Shown here in pieces: positions 10,001-25,405 of a DNA stretch of 28,118 nucleotides. Position 1 is the first letter of the stretch. Each line of letters opens with the position of its first letter. The notes beneath the pieces were generated by a model. The model had not been told where the DNA came from and searched no databases. It saw nothing but the letters and a program-made list of their open reading frames with translations. The position numbers were made by a program, and so were the translations under genes. Source of the stretch: Lingula anatina (lineage: Eukaryota; Brachiopoda; Lingulata; Lingulida; Lingulidae). The DNA lies in the NCBI RefSeq assembly GCF_001039355.2, contig NW_019773575.1, positions 11,614 to 39,731 of the forward strand, given 5' to 3'.

Positions 10001-11734
10001 CTTTTTTTGATTCGTAATTTTTTATTTAAACCTAAACCGTCAACGCTTCGCATGCCTGAGTCAACAAAAACTCTATTGATATGGAACGTTGAGGATAATC
10101 ACAATTTAAAGCACATGTGACAACGTGCAAAATAACTAAAAAAAAAAGCCTCTTAGATATGACGACAAATGACGCCAAGTATACAAAGCGCCCTCTTACG
10201 CAGGTATTTTCTAAAATAATAACTATTTCAAAGTAGTATTCTTTAAAAGATAAATTTAAATTGTTTTTAAGATGCAGAAATTATATGAAAACATATAATT
10301 CCTTCACAAAATAAATAAATAAATAAATGAGCAATCCGCTTCCCCATCCCATCCTCCTTCATTTCTAAATCCAGATTCAGGACGGACAGGAAAGATAACA
10401 TACCTAAGACTCCCTTCAACATGGCTTGTTTCTCCTTCAATTCTTCATAGTCTTCATTCATCATCTTCACCGTTTTCTTCGAGTGCCCTATTTGCGTGAG
10501 CACGCTGCTGCTCTCTTTGGCGTAGATACGCCTCATCGCTCGCAGAAACACGATCTAAAATTTATCAGAATAAATATTTACTTGAAGGAATTATTTGATC
10601 ATGCAATATATGCTCAGTATAAACCTGATCAAGTTGAATTTCATTGCTGTATCTTCGTCGTCTTTGAAAAGGTTCCCAACCCTTTTTTAAAAGAGTATTA
10701 AAATACTCTACTATTAATAGTCACAATGCACTGAGGCACTATCGGTCACAATTGAAATATATATAAAGCCACGCTTTAGAGTTTGCTACCAAGACCGTAA
10801 CGTATCATTTACTAATTCCGACAACAAATAAAATTCCGCTGATATTATCAGATAGACATACAAAAGGTACACGTATTTAGTGAGATGCATTCTTATATGT
10901 GGCACACAGGATGAGATAAATTATGCACGAATGTGGACAGAACGTAAATTCCAGCGTTCTTTCGAGAAAGGTCACGTCCAGCTAGTCTTCTTTCATAAGC
11001 AATTAATTAATAAGTTAAATACACTGCGCGAGATGTTTTTCTCGGAACAGGCCAAGAAACGTAAGCATGTGCGCGCACGCTAGAGTATGTCAGTGATTTT
11101 ATATCCACTTTTTATTCTTTTACAAGTTCAGCAGAGTAAAATAGTGGTGTTTTTCTCTGCCCAGGTGACCACAGACGAATACTCTCTCAGGGGAGGTAGA
11201 GTTTTAAAAAGTTTGCCACATGAATGTAAACTGAACGAAGAAAAAATATGAGAAAAAACAGAAACATGTCAAGTTACCGTGCACGCACAGCAAGGCATTC
11301 TCCCACTCATGCACGCGCGAACAAACACATAAATCGATACAATTCATGGTGGTTTGGGTCTTAAAAGTCTCAACAAGGGGCCCATTATCTGTCTTGTCAC
11401 CTCTTAATTATTGTTCTTTTTTATTGTTTTAACGGTTAAACTATCGTTAAAATTAAAAATACCGTTTTTCAGGTTTACCACAGCTGTAAATGTTTTAGTG
11501 TAACTATCACGTTATGCAAATACATGTACACATTGTAAAAAAGTAATATTAATCCTGCTTTATGTGCCATACTTTAACCGTTGATTTAAATCAAGGAGGC
11601 AAGAGAAATTTAAAGAAACTTAAAATTAAAAAGAAAAGAGGCAGAAAATTAAAAGCAAAGGGTCTCACCTGCATCTCCGGCTTCATTTTGCTCAGTTTAT
11701 CCTGGACCTCCTCGTTTTCCCAAATGTCACTCAT
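4067..11734 (-). CDS. Unrecognised lysine-rich, low-complexity protein (multi-exon gene)
   Basis: I do not recognise the family. Coding exons in order of transcription: 11669-11734, 10404-10554, 9820-9962, 9128-9337, 8024-8770, 7564-7632, 7225-7287, 6923-6967, 6181-6225, 4241-4291 and candidate 4067-4087. They total about 535 residues, all with GT-AG borders and a frame that stays open throughout. Residues 1 to about 110 look helical and charged (RAMRRIYAKE, NEDYEELKEKQAMLKG). An acidic/lysine patch (EDKEEKKEEKEQ) and a short ordered-looking piece (KKIKKVLWVKTKTVPVDAQV) follow. Then comes a long Ser/Thr/Asn-rich, probably disordered region ending in lysine clusters (KKKKVIKKKKKV, KKKKKVKKKKKL), and finally several small exons. 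No signal peptide or membrane segment is visible. The lysine clusters could be nuclear or nucleic-acid-binding signals, which is inference. Nearly all junctions are phase 0, so exons 4 to 10 can be skipped without a frame change. Further small exons may have been missed. Confidence 0.72.
4241..4291 (-). CDS. Lysine-rich gene: exon 10
   Basis: Phase 0-0 exon of 17 codons (ANTAPVLAVSHDTMAPT) between CTTTTTTAG and GTGAGTG. The length is a multiple of three and there is no stop. Confidence 0.65.
4409..4437. repeat. (TTA)n-(TTG)n microsatellite
   Basis: A short TTA run passes into a TTG run inside the intron between exons 10 and 9 of the lysine-rich gene. Confidence 0.85.
4740..5385. mobile_element. 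PIF/Harbinger-like foldback MITE with internal tandem duplications
   Basis: The 18-bp terminal repeat GCCCCTATTTCACACAGA at 4741-4758 is perfectly inverted at 5367-5384. A 3-bp duplication TAA flanks it (4737-4739 and 5386-5388). The left arm is two units of about 102 bp (4763-4864, 4865-4967), each opening with GA(T/A)TCGTGAGATTTTGCC. The right arm is two units of about 170 bp (5050-5219, 5220-5388), and each ends with a copy of the terminal repeat. The interior is rich in the TTCGTG/CACGAA motif. There is no transposase. A TAA target duplication plus a GGCCC-like end is typical of PIF/Harbinger elements, so that assignment is inferred. Confidence 0.85.
5389..6180. other. Intron of the lysine-rich gene, no feature seen
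   Basis: The ORFs on both strands at 5491-5877 overlap one another, have no protein-like pattern and fall inside the intron between exons 10 and 9. Nothing else is supported. Confidence 0.5.
6181..6225 (-). CDS. Lysine-rich gene: exon 9 (polylysine)
   Basis: A 15-codon phase 0-0 exon: eight lysines, then VKAGASE. The acceptor is CCCAAAACAG and the donor GTACAT. Both AAG and AAA codons are used. Confidence 0.65.
6923..6967 (-). CDS. Lysine-rich gene: exon 8
   Basis: A 15-codon phase 0-0 exon (PQIDATGTDAGGDEK) between AATTCAG and GTAAGG. It is slightly more GC-rich than the surrounding intron. Confidence 0.65.
7225..7287 (-). CDS. Lysine-rich gene: exon 7
   Basis: A 21-codon phase 0-0 exon beginning PTIGTPKTANKHRPQ and ending SSVVPL, between CTTTTCAG and a perfect GTAAGT donor. 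Confidence 0.65.
7564..7632 (-). CDS. Lysine-rich gene: exon 6
   Basis: A 23-codon phase 0-0 exon, polar and Gln/Asn/Glu-rich (DAPNTNSEQEQQGEN then KNKGEPFL), between ATTTTACAG and GTAAAT. Confidence 0.65.
8024..8770 (-). CDS. Lysine-rich gene: exon 5 (large disordered exon)
   Basis: Open for 249 codons, far longer than chance in this AT-rich DNA, and a multiple of three. It begins TTQPAIAVAPAK after TATTTTTCAG and ends SNGE before GTGAGA. The first 150 or so residues are Ser/Thr/Asn-rich. A Pro/Gly piece (NPYQPLPGIGGKNPYPDD) follows, then two lysine clusters separated by an acidic GEAGENEGADGDADEGAD linker. The antisense ORFs here are shadows. Confidence 0.85.
9128..9337 (-). CDS. Lysine-rich gene: exon 4
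   Basis: A 70-codon phase 0-0 exon. It begins APPPKVKKIKKVLWVKTKT, continues VPVDAQVISSMSALITAANA (a probable helix), then a lysine run FKKKKKEKK and a Thr/Pro/Asp tail ending SSATEQ. The acceptor is ATTGTAG and the donor GTACAT. Confidence 0.75.
9362..9455. repeat. Degenerate GAAT/GAGG-rich simple repeat
   Basis: Repeated GAATGAATGAAT with drift, followed by a GGGAGGGAGGGAG tract in an intron. Confidence 0.8.
9820..9962 (-). CDS. Lysine-rich gene: exon 3
   Basis: 143 bp that complete the split Glu codon from exon 2. It encodes EERRKPDLQDILSDN, a TTGDEVQVLVMEDVSEDK stretch and the charged tail KEEKKEEKEQ. The acceptor is TCGTTTCAG and the donor GTATGA. Confidence 0.75.
10404..10554 (-). CDS. 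Lysine-rich gene: exon 2
   Basis: 151 bp, 50 codons plus one base. It encodes IVFLRAMRRIYAKESSS, then VLTQIGHSKKTVKMM and NEDYEELKEKQAMLKGVL, which looks like a charged helix or short coiled coil. The acceptor is AAATTTTAG and the donor GTATGT. Confidence 0.78.
11669..11734 (-). CDS. Lysine-rich gene: exon 1 with start codon
   Basis: Starts ATG in context ATCAAGATGA (A at -3) and encodes MSDIWENEEVQDKLSKMKPE then MQ before a GTGAGA donor. It is chosen as the start because no in-frame acceptor is evident just upstream and the sequence before it is AT-rich. Confidence 0.72.
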
Positions 11735-14345
11735 CTTGATCTTTTTTGTATTATTTCAATAAGCAGCCTTTATTGGATGTGTCATCGAAGAAGTACCACA
11801 ATTCAGTTAACAGTAAGACCCCTGTAAGATTCCCGTTGTAACTGTCACCATACATGTACATGTATCTCTCCTTTGGCTAGTCATGTCAGGCTGGAGGAAA
11901 CGTGACAGACCTTGTGGTGAAGTTTGTCAGAAACGCAGGCTTAATTTTCTTGATTTTTCTTGAAGTTGTTTATCCAATGACTGAAGAGTACTTGACTCCG
12001 CTCATTTCTAACTTTATCATGAAGTTAAACGCCTTTCTTTGGGAGAAAAAGTGTCTAAGAGCTCAGTTGAGCTGCCAAACGCCTTTCTCGTCCTCCATTT
12101 TGAGAAAAGTATCAAATTGATTATTGGGGCTTTCGCAAGAAATCAATTCGACCATGGTGAAACAGAAAACACAACATTTCTTGAAAGAAATATCGAATAA
12201 TTCAATATAAAGGACTGCGTGTGCTATGGATATTGGATTTGTGTAATATGGGATGCAGAACAAGAGGTTGGTTATCGTCTGCTGGGTAGAGCCTCCTTAT
12301 GCAGACGATTGTCAAAACGCCAGGTGGTGAACGGAACTGAGAATAATTTCTTTAAAATCAGTTAACGGTTTTAGGAATTTAGTTTTGACATCCTTATAAG
12401 TCGGACGCAACATTTTGGTGGCTTTCTTATTTTTTCATCTCAAACAAACAAATAAAAAACTTGTCTTTTGGGCCTTTTTATGATATTGTCCATCGTAGGG
12501 CTTGGGGTGGGGTTATATTTGAAATTCTTAAAATCATGCGTTTGTTTGAAGAGATCACTTACTTTCGAACCAGGAACTCCAGAAAACAGAAAATAAGAAT
12601 TGCTGAATTTATATTAAGACCTTTTTGAACCAAGAACTCAGCCTCCTCCCTCCCAAATAAACAAGAAACGGTGAAAAGTTAAAATACCACACAAAAAACT
12701 ACGCCATATTGTTAGACGACCATAAATTTAACACGACTCATATTTGACCAATATTCTCGGTCTTGGTAATACTAAGAATACACGGATCATTACACAAATT
12801 TAATCGTGCCGGCTGTGGCAGCGGGTATTGACGATTGATCCCGGGGCCTACCTACCTGTATTTTGGCAACCTGGTCCAAGATCAATAGGGGTCATTAAGT
12901 TATGTATATATAAACTGGCCTGGTGTGTTACTGTGTTTAGTAACGATGTCAAAAATCAAAACATAGACAATCATTCACTGCCTGTTGATCAATCGGCATA
13001 AAATGAGGCAAAGGAAGACGGGATTGAGGCAAATTTACGATAAAACGTCGACCATATTGTGTAGGTTAATCAATTTTTAGAATATATCTATTGTAAAAAG
13101 TTCATATCTCATTCGACCAACATTAGGCGATCTCACGCCTGCCACGTGGTACGGAATTAGACGAAATTACCCGAAGAAATATCCGTGTTGCCAATGCGAG
13201 CATAGGTTGAGTTGAGACGTTAATTATTCTCTAACCATTTGAACCCCAATTTAATTACATCCTTAATCAAATTTATGTTATATGCAGGAGTGTGCGCTTA
13301 TATAGCATTTTTTTGTATCACAGAGTTATGCCCTGTCCAAAAGTGTTGAGAAAATTCCGACCTATAAACCCGTTTTGAAGTTCTCATTTCTAATTTTGAA
13401 CCAGAAACATTCAGCTTCAACAAAGAGTAAGACATTCTCGTTCATCAAATCAACAAACAACGAGTCAAAATGTTTAAAACATTTTAATGAGTTTTAAGCC
13501 AGTTCCCCTCCAGTATCGTTTGGTGCCTGTGGAAAGACCAACCAACGCACACATTAACTTCAATAATTACACTGTTAGCTACGGTTTGAAAAAACAAAAC
13601 CAAAAAACAACTTTGTTCAACTCCTACAAAGTATCTCTATTAAATCTATTCAAACCCTTTCACTCTCAGTGCAAACAATTTCAACTGATAACAGGTACGG
13701 GTCTTTCAGACCTAACATGGACAATTATTGTGATACAAATATTTACTGTCTTACTGAATCAATAAAAGGGAAAGATCTTCCAGGAATTTCCTGATCCAAT
13801 ATCTCCAATGTATTACTGGCAATATGCTTTATAATATATATTTTGCTTAATTCATTGTGACAAAGTTTAAGTATACAAGTAGATGGCAGCACCCGATTTG
13901 GTCTTAGTATTATGCAGTAGTGCATTTCTAGAAGTCAAGCGATGGTGTCCAGCAGTTACCTTTTTAGAGTCCACGATATTTGTGGTAACAATCCAAAATT
14001 CTAAGTTAATGGTTGGGAAAAAAAGGGTAATAATTGAGACAAGACAAGACAAAAATTTCTACAGGCTATTATCTACAACCCTTCTTTTAAAAAGTCAACT
14101 GAAATAAACAAATGAAGATGGCACAAGAAAATAATAATAATAATAATAATAAAAAAACACTGAATTCACGCTTTCACAATATTGGCAGAACAGGAGTGGC
14201 TGGTTTTCTGTTACCATGTAGAAAAATCTGTGGTAGCAGAAAAAAAAGATCTCAAAATTCCTTGGCGCTGGGTCCCATTTGCGAAGGGCTGTGAAATAAA
14301 ATGACTGAGAAATGTCTAAATCTTGGAGGTGACGGCTCGAGGGGT
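11735..14345. other. Intergenic region between GAPDH and the lysine-rich gene
   Basis: It should hold the GAPDH 3' UTR on its right and the promoter of the lysine-rich gene on its left, since both genes read leftward. I see no convincing exon. In minus orientation only variant hexamers occur after the GAPDH stop, such as TATAAA near 13830 and ATTAAA near 13485. Confidence 0.5.
14128..14158. repeat. (AAT)n microsatellite
   Basis: AATAATAATAATAAT run in the presumed GAPDH 3' UTR or flank. Confidence 0.85.
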
Positions 14346-22910
<8,565 letters not shown>

Positions 22911-24053
22911 TTATATTTCAAGACCTAATACTATATGTCATGTTTGAAATAAATATGGGTTAAATACATTGACTTTTTATAGAGAAAAGATTTTTTTTAT
23001 TTCATAAAATTGCTGAATTTTACTTAAAAAGTTAAACCATGCAAATATTTTAATCTATAAAGGAAGGAATGAACGAATGGTGTAAATTGTCACAGATCTT
23101 TCAAAGTGCAGAAAGATACTGGTGTGGGGTAGTCAACACATGCTTTGGCCACAAACACTGAATGGGGATCGCACCAATGTAATTATTATATAGGTCAAGG
23201 AATTTATTCAGCACCACAGGTTCACCTGACATAAAACAGGACGTAAAAAGTTTTTTCTGTTTCTTAATCTGTAAGCCAAAGCAAGTTGCCCTTTTTAGCA
23301 TTTGGTTAACAATTCCTCAGCTAGCCCTGACCTCAAATAAGTAGTGAACTAGCATTCACTAAATACTTCTTTATTGCAAAAATTCAAAAGCATCCTTCCA
23401 AAATCAAAAGTGAATCCAAAGTAAAACTGAAACTTCACACTGATATTCTTACCATACTCATTAAATGAAAATGAACTTAATTTCACCATTTTCAATTAGA
23501 TGTATTCCAGGCAAGGGGAGTTTTAGGGGCAATTCACTGCAACAAGTAGGCTTACTGGACATAAATCATAAAAATCTAGGTCATACGGAAGCAGGTATCA
23601 CTCAACCTCCAACACAAACTGTACAATAAGCCTGTGCTCAACCCTGCACAATTTGTGTCAGTATTGTATGTACAACTTGATTCCATATTCATTGTAGTAC
23701 AGCCAACCTTTGTCAACTGCTTATTTATATAAAAAAATTCTAGACGGCTGAAGAAAATGTCAAAGTCTAAATAATTTTTGACAAAGTTTGTCCTTGATTT
23801 GATTCGACATTATGATTTTGCTTTAATCATCCAGGCATTAAGAGAAAAAAATCCATCCCCCAAAATTCAAGTTAAGCTTAAGATAATTGGATCTTTACTC
23901 AATTTTTTGCCAAACTTTATCCTTGATATAATGGCTAAACTCATCAGGGCATCTGGCAAAGAAAAGGAAAAAAAATACAACAATTTTCAGATATCACTGA
24001 AGAACCCTCGACTTCTATGACAGCCAGCACAGCAACCCTCTCCATCAGTAAGG

Positions 24054-24113
24054 GGCATATATGCAATGGAATGTACAGGTAGGACATATATGCAATGGAA
24101 TGTACAGGTAGAC
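24054..24113. repeat. Tandem duplication of about 30 bp
   Basis: CATATATGCAATGGAATGTACAGGTAG-like unit occurs twice in a row (the shared core CATATATGCAATGGAATGTA starts at about 24055 and 24085). Confidence 0.85.
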
Positions 24114-24390
24114 CAGCAGAGGCAGGTATATATTACAGCTGGCACTGTAGACTGAAGATCAGACAGATCAGGTTACATTGACCAGGTACACACTAGCAGG
24201 ATACTGGTAGATAGCGTTCACTCCCCTCTGACCACCTGCTGCATATATATAGACTTATATCATGATAACTGTGTGCCAGATACTGAATTAATTCTTCAGT
24301 TCTTAAAGAAAACCTTTAAAACTATATACTTTTAAATACAAGTGCCTAGCATGTAGCTCTTTTAAGGGTGGGGTAGGGGGATATGGTAAC

Positions 24391-24408
24391 CCCCCCCCCC
24401 CCCCCCTT
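24391..24408. repeat. Poly-C tract
   Basis: A homopolymer of about 18 C, preceded by a G-rich GGGTGGGGTAGGGGG stretch. Confidence 0.95.
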
Positions 24409-24656
24409 CATAACGCTACTTGGCATAAAGGCAGAAGAGGAAATAGGTGGCAATACAGTCTTCTTCACCAGGTGTCCCTCAGCCTGTATGAGGTACCTGT
24501 ACTTATATAATGGATAAATTATTTGACTAGCACCTGTTGAACAGACACACATAAATCTACCACCTGATATAAGGCAATGATGATCATGGGCAAGACACAT
24601 CCGGGTCAGTCATACAGAGGTGACTGGTTTATCTTAAGGCACAGACATAAGCCGGA

Positions 24657-24659
<3 letters not shown>

Positions 24660-24688
<29 letters not shown>
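24660..24688. repeat. Poly-A tract
   Basis: About 28 A in a row. It could be the tail of a retroposed sequence, but nothing recognisable precedes it. Confidence 0.9.
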
Positions 24689-24690
<2 letters not shown>

Positions 24691-24840
24691 GAACATTTAT
24701 CATGGGACCCAATACCTAAACTTAATGAATCTCAGGAATCATTAGAGAGAGAAAACAAAAAAAACAAAAAAACTTCCACTTTTCTGCAGAAAACACTCAT
24801 ATCTGCAGGCATGAGATTTGGTTTTGATAAAAAAGTCTGA

Positions 24841-24917
24841 AAGATTTTTCGAAGAAAAATCTTAACGCACACGTAGCGTGCGTGGGGGGGTTGTTAAGGG
24901 GGGTGCGCCCCCCTTAA
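24841..24917. repeat. Cluster of three successive perfect hairpins
   Basis: AAGATTTTTC/GAAAAATCTT (stem 10, loop GAA) at 24841-24863. ACGCAC/GTGCGT (stem 6, loop 7) at 24865-24883. TTAAGGGGGG/CCCCCCTTAA (stem 10, loop TGCG) at 24894-24917. An N follows at 24937. Confidence 0.85.
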
Positions 24918-25177
24918 GCCTTGGAAAATTTTTTGANTACACCCTTTCTAGCTTGTTTATATTCCCTATCATGCAAGATTTCTGAACAAAGAACATACAA
25001 TAAAAACTCAAAATAAAATAATTAGCATTGTCATTTGACCCTCAAAACATGCCATGCTTACAGTACCCTACATGTTGCAGGCTGCAACCTCAATCCATAT
25101 AAACACATTTAGCTTTTAATGATTTTAAGTTACAATGTTTATAAAAAGTGCAAACATAATATTCCATTGCCTTTCAG

Positions 25178-25239
25178 CATGCTGGCAACATGCTTTGTGC
25201 AACCCTTGGATGTGGTGAAGAACAGATTGCAATTAAGTG
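25178..25239 (+). CDS. SLC25A11: Carrier exon: first signature motif
   Basis: Completes a Gly codon, then MLATCFVQPLDVVKNRLQLS plus the first base of the next Gly. The donor in frame is GTGCGT at 25240. A better-looking GTAAGT starts 4 bases later but shifts the frame. Confidence 0.9.
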
Positions 25240-25364
25240 GTGCGTAAGTTTCCCAGAACATTGTACATAGAAAAACTAAGTACTGCTTGTTTGATTAAAT
25301 TAGCTAGCCTATATAATAACGCATTTCACCAAAAATGTGCACTGGCATTGGTGTAAGTCACAGT

Positions 25365-25405
<41 letters not shown>

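Noticed and set aside
25240-25243. Extending the first carrier exon to the stronger GTAAGT donor
   Set aside because: It leaves two bases that do not fit the next exon and leads to an early stop; the upstream GTGCGT donor restores the family sequence.
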